DNA of 64,000 bases. Source: Lentisphaerae bacterium GWF2_50_93. GTDB taxonomy: Bacteria > Verrucomicrobiota > Lentisphaeria > Victivallales > GWF2-50-93. How positions within the stretch are numbered: position 1 is the stretch's first letter; every line of letters starts with the position of its first letter. Made by a program: the position numbers and the translations under genes. Positions 8,276 through 15,934 of the stretch are shown here, piece by piece. The notes beneath the pieces were generated by a model. The model made no database searches and had not been told where the DNA came from. It saw only the letters and a program-made list of their open reading frames with translations. The stretch is from contig MHBI01000007.1 of NCBI GenBank assembly GCA_001804815.1, forward strand, positions 1 through 64,000, read 5' to 3'.

Positions 8276-9238
8276 TTATTTATTTTCAAAACATTCAGGA
8301 GTCGTCAGCTGCCTGTAGAAGTCCGCGTAGAGATCCTTCCTGTCCGAATTCCGCACTTCTATCGCCACGCGCGGATGCTCGTTCAGGACGCCTGTTATCA
8401 TGTATGGTATGATGTAGCCCCATTCGATTTCCTTGTTGAGATCCACGAAGACATCCTGGATCACCTGCAGGATGGGTTCAAGCTTGTATTTCGGGTCGCG
8501 CAGGCTGGCCACGAGAAGTTCCATGGGGCAGTTTCCGGCGCCGCGCCCTATTCCGTTCACAGTCACATCGCAGAAGGCCGAACCCGAGTTGATCGCCTGG
8601 ATGGAGTTCGCAAAGGCGAGCTGCATGTTGTTATGGGCGTGGAAACCGGTCTTCTTCGTCTTCAGCTCCTTCTTGTATATTGAAACAAGATTGTCAATGT
8701 CATGAGGGTATAATGAACCATTGCTGTCAACCACCGAAACCGCCGTCACGCTTGTCTCATTCTCGATCTTCCTGAGCCCTTCTTCGAGATCGAAAGTGTT
8801 GACGGTCGAAATCGCCATGATGTTTATGAAGGACTCATAGCCCTTCTCGTTGACCAGGTTGGCGAGGGCCACGGCCTTGTTTATGTCCTTCAGGTAAGTG
8901 GCGACCCTTACAAAGCTGAGAGGGGATTCGGATGCAGGCCTGAGATCGTCGGGATCAACCCTGTCTATATCTATCATCACGCCAAGCTTCATCTTTGTCT
9001 TTGTGTCGCCGATGATCTCCCTGACCGCATCGTCCTTTGTGAAGCGCCATGGACCGAATTCCTTTGGAGGGAAGAGCTTTTCGGACGCCCTGTATCCTAT
9101 TTCCATGTAGTCGACGCCGGCGGCGTCGAGGGCGAGGAAGACCTTCCTCACCATTTCATTAGAGAATTTCCATTTGTTGATAAGACCGCCATCCCTTATG
9201 GTGCAGTCAACTACTTTTATGTTTGTATTGTCGAACAT
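8276..9238 (-). CDS. HMG-CoA lyase-like / 4-hydroxy-2-oxovalerate aldolase-family protein
   Basis: This is a DRE-TIM metallolyase superfamily member. VVDCTIRDGG near the N-terminus is the DxTxRDGG metal and catalytic motif, and GFHAHNNMQLAFANS provides the HxHN metal ligands, followed by NGIGRGAGNCPMELL. Length is 320 residues from ATG 9238, chosen because CGGAG lies 8 bases upstream; a longer frame lacks a good ribosome site. Relatives include DmpG-type aldolases, LeuA-like synthases and uncharacterised aldolases in capsule and lipopolysaccharide loci. The substrate is not identifiable. It lies downstream of a terminator, so it is expected to have its own promoter. Confidence 0.8.
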   Translation of the reverse strand: MFDNTNIKVVDCTIRDGGLINKWKFSNEMVRKVFLALDAAGVDYMEIGYRASEKLFPPKEFGPWRFTKDDAVREIIGDTKTKMKLGVMIDIDRVDPDDLRPASESPLSFVRVATYLKDINKAVALANLVNEKGYESFINIMAISTVNTFDLEEGLRKIENETSVTAVSVVDSNGSLYPHDIDNLVSIYKKELKTKKTGFHAHNNMQLAFANSIQAINSGSAFCDVTVNGIGRGAGNCPMELLVASLRDPKYKLEPILQVIQDVFVDLNKEIEWGYIIPYMITGVLNEHPRVAIEVRNSDRKDLYADFYRQLTTPECFENK

Positions 9239-9266
9239 TTTATTACTCCGATATTTTAGTGTATAT

Positions 9267-9294
9267 AAAAAAAGCCCCGCCGTTGAGGCGGGGC
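9267..9294 (-). terminator. Rho-independent terminator
   Basis: A perfect 8-bp GC stem, GCCCCGCC and GGCGGGGC, surrounds a GTTGA loop. On the minus strand it is followed by seven T residues. It lies 26 bases past the stop of the TIGR04073-type gene and ends that transcript before the aldolase-like gene. Confidence 0.9.
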
Positions 9295-9319
9295 GGGAAT
9301 TCAAGGTTTCAACGGCTGA

Positions 9320-9724
9320 TCAGTTCTGCGGGAAGTCCTGATATATGATATTATAGATGTCATGGTCAGGCCCGACTACCCATTCAGGCTCCATAAGCGG
9401 CCCGTAGCCCCAGCCGGTGTCCCTCTTGCTGTCGGTTGCGCCGGGAAGAGGCATCGGGAACGTCACGATCTCGACAACGCCAATGACTTCACGTGCGATG
9501 AAGTAACCAATTCCCTTGAAAAGACCATAGGTGCAGCCAGCAAGACCGCCTTCGTCCTTGTTCACGTCATATACCTTCATGGGGATTTCAAGGGCTCCGA
9601 AACCAACATTGACAACGCCTCTGCCGAGTTTCCTGAAGGGATCACCGGCACTGACATCGAATGTTATGACTGCCATGATGGCGACGACGAATCCTACTAC
9701 AAGGGCTTTCTTTGTAAGTCTCAT
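9320..9724 (-). CDS. Exosortase system-associated protein, TIGR04073-like
   Basis: This small exported protein of 134 residues has an N-terminal signal segment (ALVVGFVVAIMAVITFDVSA) followed by KLGRGVVNVGFGALEIPMKVYD, GCTYGLFKGIGYFIAREVIGVVEIVTFPMP and a C-terminus naming WGYGPLMEPEW. This pattern matches my memory of the TIGR04073 family, common in PVC bacteria that have exosortase/PEP-CTERM sorting. Its function is unknown; a role near the envelope is inferred. A promoter sits at 9792-9819 and a strong terminator follows, so it is monocistronic. No PEP-CTERM tail is visible. Confidence 0.72.
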   Translation of the reverse strand: MRLTKKALVVGFVVAIMAVITFDVSAGDPFRKLGRGVVNVGFGALEIPMKVYDVNKDEGGLAGCTYGLFKGIGYFIAREVIGVVEIVTFPMPLPGATDSKRDTGWGYGPLMEPEWVVGPDHDIYNIIYQDFPQN

Positions 9725-9791
9725 TACCTACCTCTTATCCTTTTAAGTTTTGTTCTTTATAATTATGGAAAAGAAAACATAACAGGTTTAA

Positions 9792-9819
9792 AATATACAA
9801 TAAAAATATACACCGTCAA
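9792..9819 (-). promoter_or_regulatory. Sigma-70 type promoter for TIGR04073-like gene
   Basis: Reading the minus strand, TTGACG (9819-9814) is followed after 16 bases by TATATT (9797-9792). The ATG of the downstream gene lies about 68 bases further on. The surrounding 9725-9887 gap is AT-rich and has no gene. Confidence 0.55.
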
Positions 9820-9887
9820 GATAAAACAACATAAAAATTGTCAATTACTTGAAAACCCGATTTCCTCCTCGGCCGGCATAGCCTGTT

Positions 9888-10700
9888 TCAACATTTGCAT
9901 TTCTCCACCATCCCCGCGAGCTTCCTGGAATCAATATATTCCTGTCTCAGAAAGACACTTTCATCCGCTATTCCGGAATTCCTCATGCCTGTCTCAAGAG
10001 TCAAAGGCCCCTTGTAATTCGAGGATGCGATCACCGCCGCGAGCCTCTTCCAGTCGATAGTTCCGGAGAAAAGCGGCTTGTGCTGATCGTCGAAACCATT
10101 GTTGTCGTGGAGATGCAGCGACAGAAGGCGGTCTGCGAGTTTCGCAAGATGGTCAAGCCCCTTCCCGCCCATGTTGCCGTGGCCTGAGTCGTAGCAGATT
10201 CCAAGGTAGCCAGGACTGTATTCGCGCATGAGCTCCGATATGCCGTTGAACTCATCGAAGAAAACATTTTCGACGGCTATCCTGATCTTCTTCCTCAGGC
10301 AGAACCCCTCAAGTTCATCAAGCGATTTCTTCAGCCGCCCCCATTTCCCGAGATTGTCCGGAATCAGCCTGGGGATGTGCATGACAATCACATTTCCACC
10401 GAGTTCCTCAATCATCTCGACCCTGTTTTTGACTATCCCGACACCAGCCTCGCGTTCGTATTCCGTTTCCGAATACCATCTTTTTTCGACTCCATCGGTT
10501 GCATGGAGATCGAACATCTCCAGTTTAAAATCCTTAAGCCATTTCTTTATCTGCCTTATTTCAGGCTTCGTGTAGATGAAATCCGTGTTCCACTGGTGTA
10601 TCCACTGGATGCCGTCAAATCCGGCGTCGGCTATCTTCTTCAAATCCTGTTCCGCATTCCCCCTGTCCCTGGCGTAATCAGAACACATTGATAGAAGCAT
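9888..10700 (-). CDS. Sugar phosphate isomerase/epimerase (xylose isomerase-like TIM barrel)
   Basis: This AP-endonuclease-2-like TIM barrel protein is 270 residues, the family norm. Metal and substrate residues are in place: AVENVF (Glu), GICYDSGHGN (Asp and His), LLSLHLHDNNG (His-x-His-Asp) and GPLTLETGM (Glu). Enzymes of this fold interconvert sugars or inositol derivatives in the cytoplasm. It sits downstream of the GH42 gene in the same direction, with a repeat-bearing gap of 153 bases, so it may process the sugar released there. Exact substrate is unknown. No signal peptide is seen. Confidence 0.82.
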   Translation of the reverse strand: MLLSMCSDYARDRGNAEQDLKKIADAGFDGIQWIHQWNTDFIYTKPEIRQIKKWLKDFKLEMFDLHATDGVEKRWYSETEYEREAGVGIVKNRVEMIEELGGNVIVMHIPRLIPDNLGKWGRLKKSLDELEGFCLRKKIRIAVENVFFDEFNGISELMREYSPGYLGICYDSGHGNMGGKGLDHLAKLADRLLSLHLHDNNGFDDQHKPLFSGTIDWKRLAAVIASSNYKGPLTLETGMRNSGIADESVFLRQEYIDSRKLAGMVEKCKC

Positions 10701-10720
10701 GAGGCAACTCCTTTTTTAAA

Positions 10721-10850
10721 GTTGGATGACTGGATTGCTGGATAAATGGATGACTGGGTTTGATTTCAAACAGAACGCCAGGAACATATAAAAGCTCAAA
10801 CCATTGAAAAATATTTAGCGTTGTGTATTAGCAACCATCCAGCAATCCTT
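10721..10850. repeat. GGATGA/GGATTG repeat with inverted arm
   Basis: The left part (10722-10765) contains TTGGATGACTGGATTG followed by CTGGAT and a second TGGATGACTGG. GGATTGCTGGAT (10732-10743) has an exact reverse complement at 10837-10848, 93 bases on. The 16-base TTGGATGACTGGATTG also occurs at about 32332. A MITE-like or hairpin element is inferred. The right arm reaches within a few bases of the GH42 stop. Confidence 0.55.
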
Positions 10851-10853
10851 GCG

Positions 10854-12800
10854 TTACTTAATAATCCTGAATCCGTACGGTTCAATCTTGACATGGCCAG
10901 ATTTCCCATATTTGAAAGAGCAGCCTTTCCCGTCCATGTTGATTACGAACCAGAATATGCCGTCCTTGTTTTTTCTTGGAACCGCCAGGTTTCCCTGCGG
11001 GAGATCCAGCTTCTGCGAAATTCGCAGGTCAGCGGCATAGTGTCCAATCATCTTTTTAAGCATGAGCTTCCCCTGGTCGCCTGAAGGCATGGAGCCCAGC
11101 ATCACAATCCTGCCCCTGCCGTATTTGTTCTCGGTGAGAAATGCGAGATCCGCAAGGCGGCTGTCATTTGTCGTGCCAAGCGGTTTCGCAGTCGTAGTCC
11201 TGAAGAAGGAGCTCCAGATCGACAGTGGTGCCGCAAGCCCAAAGGCGGTCCCGGAAATATCATTGTTCGTCGGCGAGAAAGTGAAGACAGTCTTTACGCC
11301 TGCGGCCTTCTCAAGTTCGGGATGCAGCGCTGATTCCGTATAAAGAGCGTGGTCGGCAGTCCTGCATCCGCTCAGGGGGCCGACAATCCAGGTACCGCCG
11401 TCCTTTACAAATGACAAGGCCTTTTCCAGGGACTCATCGGCAATGTGAGGGAGATAGGGTGTAAGAAGAAGCCTGCATCCTTTCAAATCCGCATTTTCAG
11501 GAACGAGATCCCGGTGGAATCCAGTTTCAAGAACGCTCTTGTAGAGTTCCTGCATCTTGTCGATGTAGTCGATTCCCTCCAACGGTTCGGTCAGGAAAAA
11601 CGCCCTGGCAATGTCGGAATAAGTGATCTTAATTTCCGCATTGACATTTTCAGACGACGTGAGAAGCGGCGCAATTTTCTCAAGGGAGCCGCCGGCCTGC
11701 TTCACATCATCAAAACCGATGGTCGGCTCACCCCACGAGGAGATGATTGCGCCGTGGGGCATTTCAGGCCCCGTACGCTGCTGACGCCATAACCAGTAGC
11801 CGAAACCTCCTGCGCCAAGCGCGAATGCAGCAGTCAGTTCGGCGTTGAGGTAGGACTTCTTATGCAGCTTTGGATAGCCGAATATGCAGCCGCTGTGCGA
11901 GGGCCCTGTCTCCATGACCCAGAACTTCCTGCCGTTCTTAAGGTTTCTCCAGATATCATAATCCATCAGCATCTTGCTGTAGTTGTCGCTGTCATAGTAG
12001 GCGTCGAAAGAAGCGAAATCCAGATTCCTGTAATGTTCGGCGTGGTTGAGGTAATGCCTGACATTGCTGTTGTGGGTGATCGGAGCCTTGGAATATTTCC
12101 TGATGATCTCGACCTGCTCGTCCTGGAACTCCGCGATCTTCTCCCGTGAGAAAATCCTGTAGTTTGTCTGAAGGGAAGGATTATGGGCAAATGGGGTCTT
12201 CAAGGGAACCGGCACCTGCGAGAAACTTGAATACTTCTGGCTCCAGAGCGAGGTGCCCCAGAGCTTGTTAAGTTCTTTTATTGATCCATAGCGATTCTTC
12301 AGCCATTGGCGCCACTGCCTGCCGCATTCCTCGCAGCAGCATTCGGAAACGTGGGACTTCATTTCGTTGTCAATCTGCCAGGCAACGAGTCCCGGGAGCT
12401 TTGAAATCTTTTTTGCGATAGCCCCGACAACTATCCGCGACCTTTTCCTGAAGAAAGGATTGTTGTTGCAGAAATGCTGTCTCGCCCCGTGCATCATCCG
12501 TATTCCGTCGGTTCCCATGAAGAGGCGTTCCGGATGATTGTGGGAAAGCCAGACAGGAGGCGTCGCCGAAGGGGTGCAGAACACGGTATCGATTCCGTTA
12601 TCATGGAGCTTGACCATGACTTCTGAAAAGAAATCCAGATTGAATACGCCGGGAGAAGGCTCCATGTCGGCCCATGCGAACTCGCCCATCCTGACGGTGT
12701 TTATTCCAGCATCGCGCATAAGGCGGATGTCGTCACCTATATTTCCAGCAGGCCAGAGCTCGGGATAATAGGCGGCCAGCACTCGCAGGATATCTTTCAT
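10854..12800 (-). CDS. Beta-galactosidase, glycoside hydrolase family 42
   Basis: GH42 enzymes hydrolyse terminal beta-D-galactosides with retention. The 648-residue protein opens with AAYYPELWP and has the acid/base Glu146 in WQIDNE and the nucleophile Glu297 in FWVMETGPSHSG. Cys111, Cys154, Cys156 and Cys159 reproduce the family's zinc cluster. No signal peptide is present, so it is cytoplasmic and needs imported galactosides. It is divergent from the pilin cluster across a 272-base control region holding strong promoters and an operator-like site. Regulation by the same repressor is possible but unproven. Other beta-linked substrates such as arabinosides cannot be excluded. Confidence 0.93.
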   Translation of the reverse strand: MKDILRVLAAYYPELWPAGNIGDDIRLMRDAGINTVRMGEFAWADMEPSPGVFNLDFFSEVMVKLHDNGIDTVFCTPSATPPVWLSHNHPERLFMGTDGIRMMHGARQHFCNNNPFFRKRSRIVVGAIAKKISKLPGLVAWQIDNEMKSHVSECCCEECGRQWRQWLKNRYGSIKELNKLWGTSLWSQKYSSFSQVPVPLKTPFAHNPSLQTNYRIFSREKIAEFQDEQVEIIRKYSKAPITHNSNVRHYLNHAEHYRNLDFASFDAYYDSDNYSKMLMDYDIWRNLKNGRKFWVMETGPSHSGCIFGYPKLHKKSYLNAELTAAFALGAGGFGYWLWRQQRTGPEMPHGAIISSWGEPTIGFDDVKQAGGSLEKIAPLLTSSENVNAEIKITYSDIARAFFLTEPLEGIDYIDKMQELYKSVLETGFHRDLVPENADLKGCRLLLTPYLPHIADESLEKALSFVKDGGTWIVGPLSGCRTADHALYTESALHPELEKAAGVKTVFTFSPTNNDISGTAFGLAAPLSIWSSFFRTTTAKPLGTTNDSRLADLAFLTENKYGRGRIVMLGSMPSGDQGKLMLKKMIGHYAADLRISQKLDLPQGNLAVPRKNKDGIFWFVINMDGKGCSFKYGKSGHVKIEPYGFRIIK

Positions 12801-12902
12801 ATTCTCCGTTACCGTTTGCGTTTCAATTAATGATAAAACGATTAAATTTTAACTCTCCTGACTGTCAAATTCAAATGTAATTCAAGAAAACATCACAATT
12901 CG

Positions 12903-12914
12903 TAACCGTTCACG
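12903..12914. promoter_or_regulatory. Operator-like site, copy 1 (reverse orientation)
   Basis: TAACCGTTCACG is the reverse complement of CGTGAACGGTTA and differs at one base from the two sites at 14035 and 14969. It overlaps an AACCGT/ACGGTT dyad that abuts the -35 box at 12916. It lies between the divergent GH42 gene and the first pilin-like gene. The shape is that of a LacI-family operator half-site pair. Confidence 0.5.
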
Positions 12915-12915
12915 G

Positions 12916-12944
12916 TTGACAAGAAGGGGAATCTATCATATAAT
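12916..12944 (+). promoter_or_regulatory. Consensus sigma-70 promoter P1
   Basis: TTGACA (12916-12921), a 17-base spacer and TATAAT (12939-12944) match the sigma-70 consensus exactly at both boxes. It points to the first pilin-like gene, 129 bases downstream, upstream of a second promoter at 13007. Confidence 0.7.
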
Positions 12945-13006
12945 ATCAAGAGACAAGGAGGACGCAAAGCAGCATATTGCGCTATCAAGATTGCATTTGA
13001 ATTGCA

Positions 13007-13035
13007 TTGACTTGGTTCCGGGAATTTAGTATAAT
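13007..13035 (+). promoter_or_regulatory. Sigma-70 promoter P2 of first pilin-like gene
   Basis: TTGACT (13007-13012) and TATAAT (13030-13035) are 17 bases apart. The first spacer bases (TGGTTCCGGGA) resemble those of the promoter at 14957, but the operator-like bases have diverged. The start codon is 38 bases past the -10 box. Confidence 0.7.
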
Positions 13036-13072
13036 GGCATTAGTTGGCGTTGAATCAACGGAGGCGAAGACA

Positions 13073-13882
13073 ATGAAGAGTTTAAAAAAATTCACCCTTA
13101 TCGAACTGCTGGTCGTAATTGCGATAATCGCAATCCTCGCAGCGATGCTGCTGCCGGCGCTCCAGAAGGCGAAGGACATGGCCCAGCGCTCAGGCTGCCT
13201 CAACAACCTGAAGCAGGTCGGAGTCGCCCTGCACACTTATGGAACCGACTACAACATGAGCCAGCCCGTAAGACTTGCAAGCGATGGATTGAACGGAGGA
13301 GGCGGATATGCCAGAGGCGTCAACAACACGCTTCGCGAATGGCTTTTTGAAGACTATACTGGAAAAGGAGTGAATACAGGAAACATGGCCCATGGGGGCA
13401 TCTGGATCTGCCCTTCCCATATGATTGGCGCGAACAAGACAACCGGAAACTACGACGGAAACTTTGTCCTTGAAGGGACTGCCGGCTCGCGCAAGAACAA
13501 TTCCTACTGGGGCAACTGGGAGCACTACAATACCGGCGGCGGCCGATGGTTCACGCCTTCGCTTACACCAGACGTGGAGCCGCCGTTCAGTTTTATGATC
13601 ACGTATTTCTCGAAACCAGAGCGCACTCCGTTCCAGTTCTGCGGAGAACGCTACTGGTGGCACAGCAGCCACCTCGAATGCCCCAGCGTCTTTGGCGGCT
13701 ATCCCTGGCACAAGCAGAAATGCCGGCCCACTCTCTTCTATGACGGCCATGCACTCGGCCTCGTTTCTGCAAAATACGTAAACGACACATCCAAGGTCGC
13801 CCTGGAAAACTACAGCACTTATTATTTCGGCAGGAACAAGACGGACAATAAAGCATGGGATTATCAACTCGATGAGTATTGA
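13073..13882 (+). CDS. Prepilin-type N-terminal methylation protein 1
   Basis: A short basic leader (MKSLKK) precedes [16 protein letters not shown], the prepilin peptidase cleavage and type IV pilin-like helix, so the protein is processed and inserted or assembled at the inner membrane. The body contains WICPS and a C-terminal histidine before a [11 protein letters not shown] stretch (H-X10-DG), close to the H-X9-DG motif of processing-associated pilin-like families common in PVC bacteria. The product ends YQLDEY, like its neighbours. ATG 13073 is chosen because GGAGG lies 8 bases upstream; length is 269 residues. The exact role is unknown; a link to polysaccharide use is inferred from the surrounding secreted enzymes. 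Confidence 0.88.
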   Translation: MKSLKKFTLIELLVVIAIIAILAAMLLPALQKAKDMAQRSGCLNNLKQVGVALHTYGTDYNMSQPVRLASDGLNGGGGYARGVNNTLREWLFEDYTGKGVNTGNMAHGGIWICPSHMIGANKTTGNYDGNFVLEGTAGSRKNNSYWGNWEHYNTGGGRWFTPSLTPDVEPPFSFMITYFSKPERTPFQFCGERYWWHSSHLECPSVFGGYPWHKQKCRPTLFYDGHALGLVSAKYVNDTSKVALENYSTYYFGRNKTDNKAWDYQLDEY

Positions 13883-14022
13883 CGTCAAGGAACACAAGCA
13901 GAAATTCACTGGAACCAACGCCGACGATCCATCCAATCACGCTACCGGCGGCCTATACAATGACAAATGGCGCCTATTCCGGCGGGAATCCTGAGAATGG
14001 AGAATTATTTCACATTTCGGGC

Positions 14023-14050
14023 TTGACTGGATTTCGTGAGCGGTTACATT
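14023..14050 (+). promoter_or_regulatory. Promoter with operator in spacer, second pilin-like gene
   Basis: TTGACT (14023-14028) and TACATT (14045-14050) are separated by 16 bases. CGTGAGCGGTTA (14035-14046) fills the spacer and overlaps the -10 box. A protein bound there would block polymerase. The arrangement matches base for base the spacing at 14957-14984. The rest of the 13883-14085 gap shows no gene. Confidence 0.62.
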
Positions 14051-14085
14051 AAAGAAAAGAGGATCATGCACTGGAGAGGAATCAG

Positions 14086-14907
14086 ATGATGAAAAAACTC
14101 TTTACATTGATTGAACTCCTGGTCGTAATCGCGATCATCGCGATCCTGTGCGCCCTGCTCCTCCCCGCACTTACCAACGCAAAGGAAATGGCAAGGATGT
14201 CGCTCTGCGGCTCCAACTTGAAACAGGTAGGACTCGCCATGAACACCTATGCAATTGACCATAATGATTCAATGCCATTCTATGCCGCCGGCAGCGATAA
14301 CTTTCAAAAAGGTTCAAGGGGGAGCGGTCTATGCATGCTGCTCGAAGATTATACAGGCCAGAAATATCAGGGCCCTCAGGATGCCGACAAGCTCCGCCGC
14401 GCAACTGGTGGAATATGGCTCTGCCCCTCGTCGTGGGTCAGCGTCACCACGAATTGGAGCGGCTGGATCGGCTCCGAGTATAAATCAGAGCACGGGGATT
14501 CAGGACAATATAATTCCTATGCCGGCCTCCCCCTCCATTATGGTGGCGACGCAATTAACGGAGAGGCCCCCAAGCCCCCGTTTTCTTTCAAAGTCAGAGC
14601 TTTTTCGAAACCCGCCCAAACCCCTTTCCAGTTCGACTCTACACACAGGGTCGACAATACAAAAGGAGAATCAAGCTACAGATACGCTGACTGGACTCAG
14701 GCCGAATCATGGCATGCCAAGGCCCGTCCTCTTGTCTATTTCGACGGTCATCTGTTGAACGTAACCTCATCTAAATACCGGTTCCAGAACTCGTCAGGCT
14801 GGTGCCTTGCAACAGGCAACTACAATAGTTATGAGCTAGGGACTGGATATACATACTCGGGACAGGCACCCCATAACGCATGGGATTTCTGGATCGACGA
14901 ATACTGA
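14086..14907 (+). CDS. Prepilin-type N-terminal methylation protein 2
   Basis: This paralogue has the leader MMKKL before [16 protein letters not shown], the usual prepilin cleavage and helix motif. It has GGIWLCPS in mid-protein and a [13 protein letters not shown] stretch that is an exact H-X9-DG motif, and it ends WDFWIDEY. It is closest to the third copy at 15033, sharing [15 protein letters not shown] and the PFQFDSTHR motif. GAGAGGA precedes the ATG pair; the start at 14086 or 14089 is equally possible. The 273-residue length is typical. The copies probably arose by tandem duplication, since both coding and promoter sequences are related. Confidence 0.88.
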   Translation: MMKKLFTLIELLVVIAIIAILCALLLPALTNAKEMARMSLCGSNLKQVGLAMNTYAIDHNDSMPFYAAGSDNFQKGSRGSGLCMLLEDYTGQKYQGPQDADKLRRATGGIWLCPSSWVSVTTNWSGWIGSEYKSEHGDSGQYNSYAGLPLHYGGDAINGEAPKPPFSFKVRAFSKPAQTPFQFDSTHRVDNTKGESSYRYADWTQAESWHAKARPLVYFDGHLLNVTSSKYRFQNSSGWCLATGNYNSYELGTGYTYSGQAPHNAWDFWIDEY

Positions 14908-14956
14908 CAGCTTTCATAAAACCATTGAAAAACAGCTGGATAATATTGAATGATAT

Positions 14957-14984
14957 TTGACTTGTCTCCGTGAGCGGTTACAAT
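14957..14984 (+). promoter_or_regulatory. Promoter with operator in spacer, third pilin-like gene
   Basis: TTGACT (14957-14962), 16 bases, then TACAAT (14979-14984). CGTGAGCGGTTA (14969-14980) lies in the spacer at the same offset as at 14035. The run TGAGCGGTTACAATT is close to E. coli lacO (TGAGCGGATAACAATT). A LacI-family repressor is inferred; none is encoded in the window. Confidence 0.65.
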
Positions 14985-15032
14985 TAGACGCGTCTGACAT
15001 TATCAAGCATACTTTGAACTAGGAAGACACAA

Positions 15033-15860
15033 ATGAAAAAAACTTTCTTCACGCTGATCGAGCTCCTGGTGGTAATTGCGATCATCGCAATCCTGATAGC
15101 GCTTCTGCTTCCGGCCCTTAACAACGCGAAGGAAGGCGCACGCCAGGTGACCTGCATGTCGAACCTGAAGCAGATCGGGCTTGCGATGAATACATATGCC
15201 GTCGACCATGATCTATCAATGCCGTTCCTCGACATGGGCTGGGATCCCTTCCAGAAAGGATCCAGGGGTGTCGGACTTGAATATGTGATGGCTGGCTATA
15301 CCGGTCAAACCTACAAGGGGCCTCCAGGAGCAAGCTATGACCGCCAGGCGACCGGTGGAATTTTCATATGCCCGTCATCATCATTGAAACTTGGAACTCG
15401 CTGGGATGCGGGATGGCCCGGTTCATATTACGAAGCCGAGCACGGTGATGGCGGACAGTACAACTCCTATTCCGGACTTTTCGAACACTATACCGGTTCG
15501 GCAATATATGGATTCAATTCGGCAAATCCGCCATTCTCCTACAAGGCCACGCATTTCACGAGGCCCAACCAGACGCCTTTCCAATTCGACTCAACGCACA
15601 GGAACGACAACACCCAGGGATTCGGCTCATACAGATATGGAAATCCATACCAGGCGGAATCCTGGCACAGGAAATCACGTCCGGTAGTTTATTTTGACGG
15701 ACACGCATACAGCGTCACATCCCTGAAATACAGGTTTGACATTGTAAACGGAGGCTGCCTTTCAATGGGTCCGTACAACACATGCGAAGTCGCTACCGGC
15801 GCATGCTTTTCCGGACAGGAGGCCCACAAGGCATGGGACTTCTGGGTCGACGAGTATTGA
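15033..15860 (+). CDS. Prepilin-type N-terminal methylation protein 3
   Basis: [21 protein letters not shown] gives a six-residue leader and the prepilin helix. The protein shares long stretches with copy 2, including [39 protein letters not shown] and the H-X9-DG motif [13 protein letters not shown], and ends WDFWVDEY. Length is 275 residues, and AGGAAG precedes the ATG. A hairpin starts at the stop codon. It lies directly before the large secreted protein, and may share its transcript. The likely location is the inner membrane facing the periplasm. Confidence 0.88.
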   Translation: MKKTFFTLIELLVVIAIIAILIALLLPALNNAKEGARQVTCMSNLKQIGLAMNTYAVDHDLSMPFLDMGWDPFQKGSRGVGLEYVMAGYTGQTYKGPPGASYDRQATGGIFICPSSSLKLGTRWDAGWPGSYYEAEHGDGGQYNSYSGLFEHYTGSAIYGFNSANPPFSYKATHFTRPNQTPFQFDSTHRNDNTQGFGSYRYGNPYQAESWHRKSRPVVYFDGHAYSVTSLKYRFDIVNGGCLSMGPYNTCEVATGACFSGQEAHKAWDFWVDEY

Positions 15861-15887
15861 TATTTTCTTCCGGACGGAAGAAAATAT
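15860..15887 (+). promoter_or_regulatory. AT-rich hairpin ATATTTTCTTCC/GGAAGAAAATAT
   Basis: A perfect 12-bp stem with a GGAC loop begins at the last base of the pilin stop codon. There is no T-run after it, so it is not a classical terminator. It is nearly the same as the hairpin at 33646-33678, which suggests a repeated RNA or DNA element. Confidence 0.55.
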
Positions 15888-15934
15888 ACAAAGAGATTCA
15901 ACTTGAAATTCTTAATTAAGGGCACGGGAACAAT

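Noticed and set aside
13883-14022. An additional small gene between pilin copies 1 and 2
   Set aside because: No reading frame with a ribosome site or sensible protein is found; the interval is the promoter region.
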